Source: Saccharomycopsis fibuligera x Saccharomycopsis cf. fibuligera (lineage: Eukaryota; Ascomycota; Saccharomycetes; Ascoideales; Saccharomycopsidaceae). From it: a DNA stretch of 64,000 nt. Of this stretch, positions 11,397 through 21,398 are shown one piece after another. The position numbers were made by a program, and so were the translations under genes. The stretch lies in the NCBI GenBank assembly GCA_001936135.1, contig CP012810.1, positions 620,001 through 684,000 of the forward strand, given 5' to 3'. The notes beneath the pieces are model-generated. The model did not search any database. It was not told the DNA's origin and saw only the letters and a list, made by a program, of their open reading frames with translations. Each line of letters begins with the position of its first letter. The first letter of the stretch is position 1.

Positions 11397-11680
11397 GAAC
11401 ATTTTCCTTTATTGGGTTCACATTCCTGATCAGTCTGTGTTCACAATCAGTCTAGACAAGAGGCACCCCTAGTTGCTATCGAAAATTTTGTATAAAGGTC
11501 GGCGTTGTGTTCCTTCTAACTTGTGTATATAGCGATGGGCGGAATAAACGATAAGCCGGATATACCCATCGATAACGATAATAACTCCTACAATACACGT
11601 TTAAAAGTGTTTAGTAGAGAACTACCCCTTTTAAACACAACACATTGTTGCCAACATTTTCCTTTATTCTGTTCGCATTT
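11397..11680. repeat. Two copies of a short repeat (AACATTTTCCTTTATT...)
   Basis: Copies at about 11399-11440 and 11652-11680 share AACATTTTCCTTTATT followed by a TTCRCATT-type block. A third copy in reverse orientation is at about 14880-14925, just before tRNA-Gly. Each copy sits near a tRNA gene. Origin unknown; probably a remnant of the retroelement insertions. Confidence 0.7.
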
Positions 11681-11690
11681 CTTCTTTGGG

Positions 11691-11753
11691 TATGGGTCGC
11701 TTTTATATAGAAACAAGGTTTGCGCAATTTGTACTTTTCTATAGGTGAGCTGT
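11691..11753 (-). mobile_element. 63-bp fragment of the LINE coding region
   Basis: Matches 14284-14346 of the LINE below with about five differences and the same orientation. The translated stretch QLTYRKVQIAQTLF mirrors QLTYRKAQIAQNLF of the LINE protein. It lies directly beside the right tRNA-Thr arm. Confidence 0.85.
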
Positions 11754-11766
11754 TCGTCAGAAAATA

Positions 11767-11934
11767 TATAAATCCCATAAGCCTGAACCCAAATGGGGAA
11801 ATTACCAGATTCGTCAGTTCTGCCCTTATGGCCAAGTTGGTAAGGCGCTACACTAGTAATGTAGCGATCCTCAGTTCGAATCTGAGTGAGGGCATTTGTT
11901 TTTTGATATTTTTGGCTGTTCAATTTGAGCAGAT
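11767..11934. repeat. Right arm of the 168-bp inverted repeat carrying tRNA-Thr
   Basis: Inverted copy of 10992-11159. The two arms are separated by a 607-bp spacer holding tRNA-Ser, the short repeat and the LINE fragment. Confidence 0.92.
11822..11894 (+). tRNA. tRNA-Thr (anticodon AGT), copy 3
   Basis: 73 nt, no intron, same sequence as the copies at 597 and 11032 but in the opposite orientation. A T run follows the 3' end and would stop RNA polymerase III. Confidence 0.97.
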
Positions 11935-12817
11935 AGTTATATTTATTATTATTATGATTCCGTTGATCAAAAAATTAAAACTGTTTGCTCTTATATCTTG
12001 CAATACATCTTTAGCCCCTCAAAAAGCATAGATTTCTCTGTCATAAGCCTTGTTTATGAAGGAGGATTGATTTAGCAACCTTTCAGCCTTTCAACAATGT
12101 GACTTGCGAGTGCATTGGGGAAGACCACATTCAAGGATGAAATCAACTTACCATCGTGATGTTTGACCAGCGACATATTCAACCACCTAACATATACCAC
12201 TAAAGACTCGGTATTATTCGGTGAGCCCATATATGCAAAGAAATTGTTAACATCAAAAACAATTTACACCTATTAAAAATCAGTAAGATATTGTTATTTT
12301 TACATCAAACATCATGTGCACTTACTTTGCTATTATCACTAGTCGCATGAAAAATTAGAGGCTGGACATGCTAAAAAAAAAATTGACAACACCATTAAAG
12401 CCAATACACAGATCTTAGCAAGGAACTTCTAATTTCAATTAACAAGCAGAAAATATTTAGCACTGATTGATTAATGGGCTACCTAAGTAGTGAAGAACAC
12501 TTCATAGTATTAGTTTTAGCGTAAAGGTGCTCACTGGCCAAATTTTAAATGCCGCAAGTACGGTTTAGAAGATTTTGGGCAACATTAAAGAACTTACAAC
12601 TTGTGTGTAAGGAAAAAAAGGCTTTTTGTCAACAAAATGGTCGATGAAGAAGTAATGATATTGAGACCAAGGCATAATGAATGAAGGCAAATATAAAAAA
12701 TGTAAATAATTTATAAGATTTTTTATAAAAAAGACTGAATACAAAAGCACATGAAAAAGAGGTATGTACTAAGCAATTAAATTTTGAGCGGATGTTATAC
12801 CAATCGCACCAGAGGAT
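11935..12817. other. Intergenic, AT-rich
   Basis: No gene, tRNA or recognisable repeat seen between the inverted tRNA-Thr repeat and the 52-bp inverted pair. Confidence 0.5.
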
Positions 12818-12869
12818 AGATTAATCGCACCAGTATTGCCCGAGGTATCCCCCCGTAGGTATGAGCAGT
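12818..12869. repeat. Left member of a 52-bp inverted pair around the LINE block
   Basis: Reverse complement matches 15180-15231 at 47 of 52 positions. The pair encloses the short A/T repeats, the LINE and tRNA-Gly (2.4 kb in all). I cannot assign it to a family. Confidence 0.8.
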
Positions 12870-13001
12870 TGGTCTAGTCACTATACTCTGGTATTGACCA
12901 AGAACACGTAAATTTTCTTTTTAAAAATACGAGAAATAGATTTGGTAAAGAATAACGGGTATCATAGGACTATCGTGCAACAAGTAGCGTCTTTTCTTTC
13001 T

Positions 13002-13141
13002 ACACACAAAATTATTTATTTATTATTTCTATATAAAAGATAGAAAATATAATTCTACAAACATATCTTTTTTTTTCATACACAATATATATTTATTATT
13101 TCTATATAAACGATAGAAAATACAATCTTATAAACTTATCT
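13002..13141. repeat. Two tandem copies of a ~65-bp A/T repeat
   Basis: Copies at 13002-13068 and 13078-13141 share the CACACAA to TTTATTATTTCTATATAAA core and the following GATAGAAAAT block; a T tract lies between them. A shorter third copy (T tract plus CACACAATA and TTTATTATTTC) is at 14831-14865, at the 5' edge of the LINE. Confidence 0.8.
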
Positions 13142-13296
13142 ATATAGTATATACAGTATTGTTCAGTTGTTATTATATAGGGGAAACTTGTACAAGTGAA
13201 AACCCCGTTAGTATTAGTTAGACTTTAATGGATCTTTTGGATTTGAAATAGATATAGGAGAGATTATAGTCTAGGATGGATGATATTTTATTTTTA

Positions 13297-14826
13297 TTTT
13301 TTTTTTTTTGAGGGTCATTGCTTTGCTGTCGACAGGTAAAAAGAAAGGGGTCTCACTTCAATGCCATCTTCCACTCACTAAGATAACACTGATGTGTTAT
13401 CTAATTCATTACCGTGGTGATGTAGTAAACAAGACTAGAGATTGGAATGGTTTTCCAATCAAAGTCCTTATCTCTCCGTAGGCGGGAGTATTTCTTTTGA
13501 AATATCAAGTAGTTGTCGACCTGGATTAATTCTCGTGTATCACTGGATGGAAGGATGAGGGTGTCCCAGCTCAATTCCTTATTTATATGTAACTTTTTCC
13601 ATAACGCTTGTGCTACTGGACATTTAACCAAAAAGTGCTCCATTTGTTTGTTGATAGCATCTTCGTATGACTGCTGTTTGTATTTTTTACGTGATAAATC
13701 TTCAGAGCACCACTTACATTCCTCACCTTGGAATTTGAACTTCTCGACTCCGAGGTGGAATGTGTGTATATTCTCGAAGCAGCCAGGGTGTTTGAACGTT
13801 TGTTTGTTTAGCATTTGCCAGAATGACAGACACTCTTTATTAGTGACTTGTTTGAGACGTGCCAACTGGTGTGAGAATAGTAGTTTATCTTTCTTTTCGC
13901 GCACTTGTGCACTACCGTTCCGGGACTTGAAGTCGAAGACTTCTTTTGGAATGAACTTTTTTTTCAAAAACGGTACACCGAGCTCCACTGCTTCTGCTAT
14001 ATCTGATGTGCGCTGAAGCCCAAGGATGCCAGGATTGTGTTTGTTGGGGAGTACTTGTTTCCACAGAGCTATTATGTTTGCTTCTGTGGCTGTCAACGTG
14101 AAGCACTGTTCTGGGTTCTGTGCCAGTATAGATTGCCCTTGGCCTTCGCCTCCGTCAACTGTATCGAGAACATCTCTCCACCAGAATTGAGTGTCAATAT
14201 GTCCTGGTTTACGTTCGAGCTCATAGCGTACTTTAAAAAAGTGATCTAGAAGAAGTTGTAGCTTCGCTCTGAAGAGCTTCAAGTATGGGTCGCTTTTATC
14301 TAGAAACAAGTTTTGCGCAATTTGTGCTTTTCTATACGTGAGCTGTGCTTTGAGGTCTATCATACCATAACCCCCTTTATGTCTATGTGTCTTGAGTGTC
14401 TCGAGGGAGACATTCGTGGCGTTTAGACATTGTTTGAAAGCCATCTCGATTGCATTTATTTGTTTGTCAGTGAGATTTTGATGAATCTCCTTGTAGTAGA
14501 ATTTTGAACAGATAAAAGTATTATAGGCCATGACTTGACTTGACGGCGGCAAATGTTTGATGTTGGAAATGTTGAACTTTGCGTACATTGTTTGTATCAA
14601 GTTTTTTGGCCATCCCTGGTTCGGAATTTTAATCCCGAGATACGTTAGTTTATAGTCTTCCTTTACTCGCTCAATCGGAATGTCAAAAAGCTGAATTTCA
14701 GTTTTTGCTATATCCGTGGCGTATGGGGAAATGAGTATTTTTGATTTATCATAGTTCAAACTCCCTCCCGTTATCGAGCAGAATTCTTGGATCGTTTGGA
14801 TTGCTGACTTGACTTGACGGCGGCAA
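13297..14826 (-). mobile_element. 5'-truncated non-LTR retrotransposon (LINE, Zorro/L1-like)
   Basis: Only the 3' part of the element is present. The poly(A) tail reads as T at 13297-13309, and the 3' UTR and C-terminal half of the reverse-transcriptase protein precede it. A second copy of its 3' end is at 54263-54453 and a short internal piece at 11691-11753. The 5' end at about 14826 is a truncation typical of target-primed reverse transcription. It carries a 24-bp repeat of its own internal sequence (14804-14827 equals 14532-14555). The insertion lies about 110 bp upstream of tRNA-Gly. I place it near the Zorro LINEs of Candida from protein features, not from a search. Confidence 0.88.
13381..13402 (-). 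promoter_or_regulatory. Stem-loop at the LINE stop codon
   Basis: AGATAACAC and its complement GTGTTATCT enclose a 4-nt loop. The same 9-bp stem with a different loop occurs at 54360-54381 in the second copy. It overlaps the stop codon (13403-13401). It may be a recognition hairpin for the element's reverse transcriptase. Confidence 0.6.
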
Positions 14827-14829
14827 ATT
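13401..14829 (-). CDS. C-terminal part of LINE reverse transcriptase (truncated)
   Basis: About 475 residues with no N-terminus and no proper start. At the beginning GGSLNYDKSKIL is the end of the reverse-transcriptase palm and thumb region (LN..KS motif), and YLGIKI follows, a usual LINE RT block. Near the C-terminus the pattern C-x2-C, then HFLVKCPVAQALW, is a zinc-binding RVT (zf-RVT) motif. The endonuclease domain and the catalytic RT core with the metal-binding Asp pair are missing through 5' truncation. The retained part is open all the way to its TAG, so the insertion may be fairly recent. It cannot be an active element by itself. Confidence 0.85.
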
Positions 14830-14830
14830 T

Positions 14831-14865
14831 TTTTTTTTTCACACACAATATCGATTTATTATTTC
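14831..14865 (-). repeat. Short A-tailed repeat inserted at the LINE 5' edge
   Basis: Read on the minus strand, this is an A/T-rich core ending in a 12-A tract. It interrupts a stretch that elsewhere in the LINE (14532-14563) is continuous, and ATTTG occurs on both sides, like a short target-site duplication. Its core matches the tandem repeats at 13002-13141. Confidence 0.6.
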
Positions 14866-14939
14866 AAATGTTTGATGCACGCAGACTGATCAGGAATGCG
14901 AACACAATGAAGGAAAATGTTCGCAAAAATGTTAAAAAA

Positions 14940-15010
14940 GCGTGGATGGTTTAGTGGTAAAATTCAACGTTGCCATCGTTGGGCCCCGGGTTCGATTCCC
15001 GGTCTACGCA
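14940..15010 (+). tRNA. tRNA-Gly (anticodon GCC)
   Basis: 71 nt, no intron. Acceptor GCGTGGA pairs with TCTACGC (one G-T pair), discriminator A. The anticodon stem AACGT/ATCGTT region encloses TGCCATC, anticodon GCC. T arm TTCGATT. A T run (15011-15016) follows as terminator. Confidence 0.97.
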
Positions 15011-16745
15011 TTTTTTCCTCTGGTTATTATTTATTTTTTTCCTGCAATGCACCTAGTAGGCGTAGTGATTAATTTTTTTTACGGGTTCCAACAAAAAAAA
15101 ACACAATAATGAATTTGTTCTGAAACCCGACCCGAAAAATAATGTATGTAACGCCATGTCGGAGTGTAAGGGTGGAGCCACTGCTCATACCTACGGGGGA
15201 ACACCTCTGGCAATACTGGTACGATTAGTCTCTAGTACTGTGTGCCTTAGTAAGCAAAATATCTGGTTTGATATAATTCAGAGTACAATTTATCCAAAAA
15301 GGAAAATTGTACCCAATGAGGCATATATATGATTCCATAAAATATACTTTCTTCAGTTATAATTTCAACAACCAAAGCGTCAGATTGTCCCAAAGGTTGG
15401 GGAAAGCTGCAAATGTCGCTGTTACATCCTTCTTCCTCCTGTATACAGGGAAGGCAGAAATAAACTACTTGAGTTTTTGTAATAGTATTTGCAAATTTCT
15501 AGAGTATGGTTTTAAGTACGACGGTAAAGAATGCCTCCATCTGTTCTCCATTTATAGGGATTAAAAATGCTTATTATTCAAGCATAAATATGAAGTAAAG
15601 AACAGAAATTGCTACCCAATAAATAATCCTTCATCCACTTGAATTCATTGATATATATTATTATTGCTATTATTTGATAAAGACTTAACTACGCTCTGTT
15701 ATACACTAAATAAAAAAACAACAACATTTTTATCCTTATTAATTTAAAATTAACTCTGATTATCTCTAAAACCACGGTCTGTCTATCCACTTAATTTTGC
15801 TAGTATATTCATCTTATATTATTGTATTTTTTTTCTCTTTAATGTTCTAGTCACCTATAAGTCCTCCAAAAAGTAAACAATTGCTTTTATATGCTTTTCT
15901 TTTCATTCAGTGTTAGGTTCCATGTTGCATCCATGTAAATATTTTTTATCTAAAAGCTATGAAATTTAAAAGTGTTGCTTTCTTGAGAACCACAAACTGT
16001 ATCATGCATATGCATTCGTATACTTATACGTGCATGGTTCAATACATTGAAATGCATATGTGTCACATTTTTTTGTGCGCAGCGCCAAGTATTTTATACG
16101 AGAACAAAATTGTCACTCTATTGTCTACTAGCAGGATGATATGAGATATATACATATATATAAATAAAAGCGTTAAATCTTTCAGTAATTGCCTTGATAC
16201 ACTTCGGTTTATATGCACACATAGAAAACTAAAAGGTACCCTGACCTTATACGGGAAGCTGGACACTTTTAATTATTCGGAAAACAGGTCAAGTATCAAT
16301 TCACTCAAACACAAACTAAGCACAGTTTAATCTTGAAACGCTGTGGTTATTTTTTTTCCAAAATTAGAATGAAAGTAGCATTTATGTATTATAATACATG
16401 TCCAGCAAATGGAGAAATTGTGCGACTTTGGGAATGCGCCGAATATCTTTCAAATATAAGCCTCCTGCACAGTGGACACATCTAGTGTGTGTGGCCTAAA
16501 TTACCAGAGTAGTGGAATTTAGGCATGCGAAGCACTTAGTACCGGCTCTACCAGCTTTAATATCGTTGCTCAGAACTAGTCGCGTACTCATTAAAAATCT
16601 ATAAATATTAGAAAATTCTGCGAAGCCTGGCTTTCAAAAAAACAAAATCCAGGTGTGTGATATTTGCCACAAACATACATTGATCTGCCACAGAAAAATA
16701 AAGGTATCTGAGGGCCACAATTTTGCAGAGCACGGTCTTCAAATA
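15011..16745. other. Intergenic and promoter region of AIM6-like gene B
   Basis: Contains the right member of the 52-bp inverted pair (15180-15231). The only ATG-initiated frame of note (15316-15564, 82 residues) has no family features and I leave it out. TATA-like TATAAATAT lies near 16600, about 145 bp before the AIM6-like start. Confidence 0.45.
15180..15231. repeat. Right member of the 52-bp inverted pair
   Basis: Partner of 12818-12869 in inverted orientation, 5 mismatches in 52. Confidence 0.8.
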
Positions 16746-18518
16746 ATGAAAAACAATGGTATAGAAACACAAGATGTCCCTGAGTCCACTAACTTTTTTA
16801 AAGCGAAACAATCAAGACACGATAAGGTAAAAGCACTCGTGTTTATCACCACTATTTGCCTTTTCATCGTTTCTTGTATAGCTGTTAATTTTGGCAGCTT
16901 GATACACAACCCAGACACAATAGCTTCGTTTCAAAAACAGGCGAAAGTTAGCCCAACATCCGAAAACAAAACATCAGCAACATCCTTTCCTCTACCTTCT
17001 TCGAATGTGTTTTATAAATGTAACCCACACCTTTATAAAAGATCAAAAAAAAACGAAAATAGCCAAATCTCAACCCAGGCAATTTGTGACTTGACAGGAT
17101 ATACTCCAATCTCCATGTATGATGCTCTTCACGTGTTTAAAAATCCCAACAAAAAACTAGGATCACTTGAAAATTTTAATGAAATTCTTGATCCAAATAC
17201 CGTCAGAAATAAGCGTATCGCTCAAAAATATTATAGCTCGAGTAGACTAGAGGAATTTAAAAGATCAAGTTTCTATGTAGAGCATACACTGAACATTACC
17301 AAATCGAGAAATCTAGTCCCAAGTACGTCAGTTAACAATGTTTCAACTACAAAATACACACTTACCAGTACAGCAGTATTTAACCTCAATTTTTCTGCAA
17401 GCCTGGATACTTCCGATACAAGTTCTGATAGTAATGTGAGCTCTAAAGTAACCGCAAATTTGACCACAACCACCCTTAGCAAAGACAGCCCTCCAAATAA
17501 TACTGCTATTGAATTTTTGACAGGTGGTAAGAAAGTCTATTACATACACTCACACAATGACTACCTCCGAGAAACACCACTATTTGATGCTCTTCAGCGT
17601 GGATATAAGAGTATTGAGGCAGATATTTGGTATTTTTCCCGGGGTTCTTGCAAATACAACAATGCTTCTTTGAAAGAGTTTGCCTTGTCTAGCGACAGTG
17701 ACTTTGACGGGATTGAAAGCAATAGTCCTGAATTATATGTCGGACATTCTAGAGTCAACATTTCTAAGTATAAAACACTTACAAGCCTTTACTTGAAGTA
17801 CTTGAAGCAAATGCTTGATGAAATCAATCAGTTTTACGATATCCAGGAAGGGGCATCCCCGGAAGAAAAAGCGGGGGTATTTTTTGATTTTCCGAAAGAG
17901 TCTCTCAACTTTATTTTAGATTTCAAACACAATGGATTCCCAACCTACAAATTAGTTATGAAATATCTACAGCCGTTTATCAAATCAAACTACTTGACAT
18001 ATTATGATTTTGCTACTAACAGAAAGGTGACTGGGCCAGTTACAATAATTCTTTCAGGTAAAGCACCTTATGACGTACTTCAAACAGAAGACGCATACCG
18101 TTCTGAGGTCCAAAAGGGTAGAAGATATGTTTTCGTTGATGCTGACTTGACTCAACTTTCCAACCAAACTTCAAGTATAAACTTTTCCCGACTTTCTGCT
18201 CTTTCTTCTGCTAATTTTGAAGAAGGCATCAAATCAAATCAAACCAAATGGTCTACATATTTTAAGGAAAAGAGCTTTTTGAAGGGTGATGCAAATAAAA
18301 CACTTGATGCAGATACCGTCAAGGCTGCAAGCTCGCGATTTGACAGAGCTCATCAGCTAGGGATCAAAACTCGTATTTGGGGTATTCCTGACTACGGAAA
18401 TGACATAAACGCAAACATTAATGTAGATTTGGTGACTCAGTGTGGTATGGATATGATGAATGTTGACGATTTAGATGCGGGTATTGATATGTGGGACCGC
18501 ATTAACAAGAATAAATGA
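16746..18518 (+). CDS. AIM6-family phosphodiesterase-like membrane protein, copy B
   Basis: 590 residues from the first ATG in frame (16746); the frame is open upstream but without another ATG. One membrane segment lies at about residues 29-50. A Ser/Thr/Asn-rich linker of roughly 200 residues with many N-x-S/T sites follows, consistent with a glycosylated lumenal or extracellular region. The Aim6 domain begins at about 265: YIHSHNDYLRETPLFDAL, SIEADIW, LYVGHS, NFILDFKH, VTIILSGK, RYVFVDAD, KTRIWGIPD and MNVDDLDAG. These blocks line up one to one with copy A, so the two are paralogues separated by the tRNA/LINE block. Copy B has the longer stalk. Enzymatic activity and substrate are unknown; PLC-like/GDPD fold is inferred. 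Confidence 0.85.
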   Translation: MKNNGIETQDVPESTNFFKAKQSRHDKVKALVFITTICLFIVSCIAVNFGSLIHNPDTIASFQKQAKVSPTSENKTSATSFPLPSSNVFYKCNPHLYKRSKKNENSQISTQAICDLTGYTPISMYDALHVFKNPNKKLGSLENFNEILDPNTVRNKRIAQKYYSSSRLEEFKRSSFYVEHTLNITKSRNLVPSTSVNNVSTTKYTLTSTAVFNLNFSASLDTSDTSSDSNVSSKVTANLTTTTLSKDSPPNNTAIEFLTGGKKVYYIHSHNDYLRETPLFDALQRGYKSIEADIWYFSRGSCKYNNASLKEFALSSDSDFDGIESNSPELYVGHSRVNISKYKTLTSLYLKYLKQMLDEINQFYDIQEGASPEEKAGVFFDFPKESLNFILDFKHNGFPTYKLVMKYLQPFIKSNYLTYYDFATNRKVTGPVTIILSGKAPYDVLQTEDAYRSEVQKGRRYVFVDADLTQLSNQTSSINFSRLSALSSANFEEGIKSNQTKWSTYFKEKSFLKGDANKTLDADTVKAASSRFDRAHQLGIKTRIWGIPDYGNDINANINVDLVTQCGMDMMNVDDLDAGIDMWDRINKNK

Positions 18519-20042
18519 GCAACACATTTCATTTTGATCAATGTATATTATATATAATGTGTATTATTAGTAATAAAGAATTGTTAAAAAGTACAAAAAC
18601 ACAACAAGAAGTAGAAGTGGAATAATCATTATACTCTTTCACTTGCGCAATTAGCGATTTATATATAACAATTGCTCTGTAGTGTGCCATTCTTCATAAT
18701 CAAACCGTTCTTTTTTGTGCAGTCCCCTGTTGATTAGGTGGGTCTTGTCACTTAGATATGTATGTTTCCAGACTAAAAGAAGAAAATACTTTAGTTGTGA
18801 TTATATTCAGGATGACATTTACATGAAGACATGCATAGTTTATATTGAGGCTATAGCTAGACTTACCTAGTTGACCTGACATTTTTTCTACTTTTATGTT
18901 TTCAGTTCGGCGTAACTCAATTTGTAAAGGTACTACCTTGAGATTTTTATCCTACTGAGCAACATCTAAAAGATTTTTTTTGAAAATTATTAAATGATAT
19001 CAAGTCAGCGCATTTTTTCAATTCTATATCTGATAGCACTGATACGTGCCAGAAGACAGTAGTGGCGGCATTCCTAAACTTTTTCCAATATTGCATAAAA
19101 CACGCAGCGACTTAATAAGATTGCGCCGTGTTTGCAACAAATTATATTATTTAGTTAGGTTCAACGACAACAACTGAAGATAGCATACAGCACTTTTTTT
19201 CAAGAGCCGCGACACAAAATTCCATTTATTTTTATCGCTTTTCACAGTGAATTGTTTATTAACCATGCACATCAATCTCATATGGGTAAACTGTGCTACT
19301 TAGGAAAATTTTTCAGGCACCCAGGAACTTATCGACCAAAATTGATGTGAAACGAATCATCATGAACAAGACCAATAAAAATAATGTAACTAATCTAAAC
19401 TCTCCCATCCCAGAAAAGCTTTTTTTTGAGCTAATATAATTAAAAATGTGTATATCCCAGTAAAAAAGTACAGGTTTAAGGCTGTTTGGCTATGGTTGTC
19501 ACTACGTACTTTCGTTTCTATCAAGCATGATTCTCTTTCTCTTCTACTGTAGTTAAATGTTACAAAGAAGAGACAATTTGAATGCAAGTTATTAGCAATT
19601 GCAATTTACTTTGAAAACCTACTTATAGTGTTGTTCACACTTTTAACTGGAAATATTTTAATTAGAAAATTGTGAACAAAATTGAGTCTTCAAAAAATTG
19701 ATTTTAGTCTGCATTGTTTTTAGCTGCAGCACATATTGCCTGCACCAAGCACCTTAGGCGATGGAAGGGCCCCAACAGACATGAATAGGGGGAAGGAGTT
19801 GTAGATTAATTGCTGCACTTGACGGCATGGATTTTGCACTGAACTATAAATATCCATTTTCTTTCAAGGTGGTGCACACAATATATAAAGCCAGACTGAA
19901 ACCCTAATATATATAAGTGATATTGAATCTTCAACATTGCAATATTTTTGGCAGTGTGGTAAAGTATATATCTAACTGCTCCACCATTTACTATCATATT
20001 AGGGAGAAAAATCCTAACATATTAGTTCCAAATCTACCAGCG
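18519..20042. other. Intergenic
   Basis: No gene seen. TATATAAAG lies near 19881, about 160 bp before the small membrane protein gene. The minus-strand frame at 19390-19587 is not credible. Confidence 0.45.
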
Positions 20043-20471
20043 ATGCAAAGTACAAACAAAACGCCTCACTATCCGTCATTATATCTTGAAGGGCTCAACG
20101 AGGAGAAGAATTGTCAGAGTTGTCTTTCAGAATCTGACATTGAAGAGTTGAAACTTTACCAAGAGCTTAATTATGATAAAGAACGCAACTCAATCCTATT
20201 TGCCAAACTAGCACTAGTTATTATTGCGAGTTGCATCCTTATGGGTGTCTCCTTCATTTGTTCATTCAATTATTTGAAAACTCTTCACCGACCAGCTCAT
20301 CAAGATCACCAAACATTCTCGCCTAGCATTTTAAAAGGGCATAGTAATCTGAATAGCAGCCAGTCAACCATATATTCTTCAATAACTATGGAGCCACAAC
20401 AACCTATGGGATTCAAAAAAGTGCGGGCAATAGCGATTGTTCATGCTTCGACATTCATTGAAGACAAATAG
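20043..20471 (+). CDS. Small single-pass membrane protein, unrecognised
   Basis: 142 residues from the ATG at 20043. The N-terminus is acidic with a C-x2-C pair (NCQSCLSE), followed by one hydrophobic segment at about 52-75 and a Ser/Thr-rich tail of about 65 residues. The layout (short cytosolic N-terminus, one membrane span, polar region) resembles the N-terminal third of the AIM6-like protein 1.5 kb upstream on the same strand. There is no HSHNDY domain. It could be a separate small gene or the remnant of a third AIM6-like copy. I cannot identify it by family. Confidence 0.5.
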   Translation: MQSTNKTPHYPSLYLEGLNEEKNCQSCLSESDIEELKLYQELNYDKERNSILFAKLALVIIASCILMGVSFICSFNYLKTLHRPAHQDHQTFSPSILKGHSNLNSSQSTIYSSITMEPQQPMGFKKVRAIAIVHASTFIEDK

Positions 20472-21398
20472 ACACAAGCAACATCCAAGGCACAGAGGTC
20501 ACGTTGCCCTTCGAAATATTTCCGTGAAATATTTCATTGACATCGTTAACACAATTTGATTCAACCAAAATAGTACACACGGCGCTTTTGCTTGCTACGT
20601 TGACATTAAAACTTTTATTGGTTTATACGTTGAACCATTTCATTTCTTATCTCTTCTTCTTTTCATGATATTCACTTCAATTCTTTTGCAAAGTTTTTTC
20701 TCTGCGAAAGTCGCAGAGACTAAGTTTATACTTTTCATACTACCAATTTCATCAACTTATTTTCTTTTTGTATGTCACACTTTGTAACAGTAATAATGAT
20801 TGCATGTAACTCACATGTCAAACGAAAATACCTAATGTATACTCACACCACTGACTTTACTGATCAACCTCTATTAAAAAATAAATCACGTCTAATTGAA
20901 CATAAAAATATATCATTGTAAACCCTGAAGTTCAAAAAAGTGAAAGAAAAATGTACATCAAATCAGAGATCAATGAAATTACAAAAACAACTTGTTTAAA
21001 CAAAAACAAAAACGAAAACAGAAAAAAAAAATTCTCTCCGAAGCCAAAAAGGACACATGATACTAATTCAACATAGTAAAAGCAAACCCACTAAAAAAAT
21101 CAAACGAATATAGAAAAGAGCACACCACGAAAAGCTATATTATAGCAAGTTAACGGGGGAAAGAAATTGCCAAGCTGAAACACAATATATAGTTGAAGGA
21201 AACTTTTCATAAACTTAAACAATAATAAAGGTATATAATAAACAAAATGAACTAAAAAATAATATAAATAAATAACATAGAAGAAAGATGAAAATTTCTT
21301 CATATACCAACGCCGTTTTTCGAAATGATAAAAACATAAAACAAAAGATAATTATAATAATAAATAAAAACAACATAAACAAAAAACAAATATAATGT
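20472..21398. other. Intergenic, convergent
   Basis: AT-rich 3' region between the small membrane protein gene (+) and the SREBP-like gene (-). No gene seen. Confidence 0.5.

Noticed and set aside
15316-15564. An 82-codon frame with an ATG
   Set aside because: No conserved features, no promoter context, and length within chance in this AT content.
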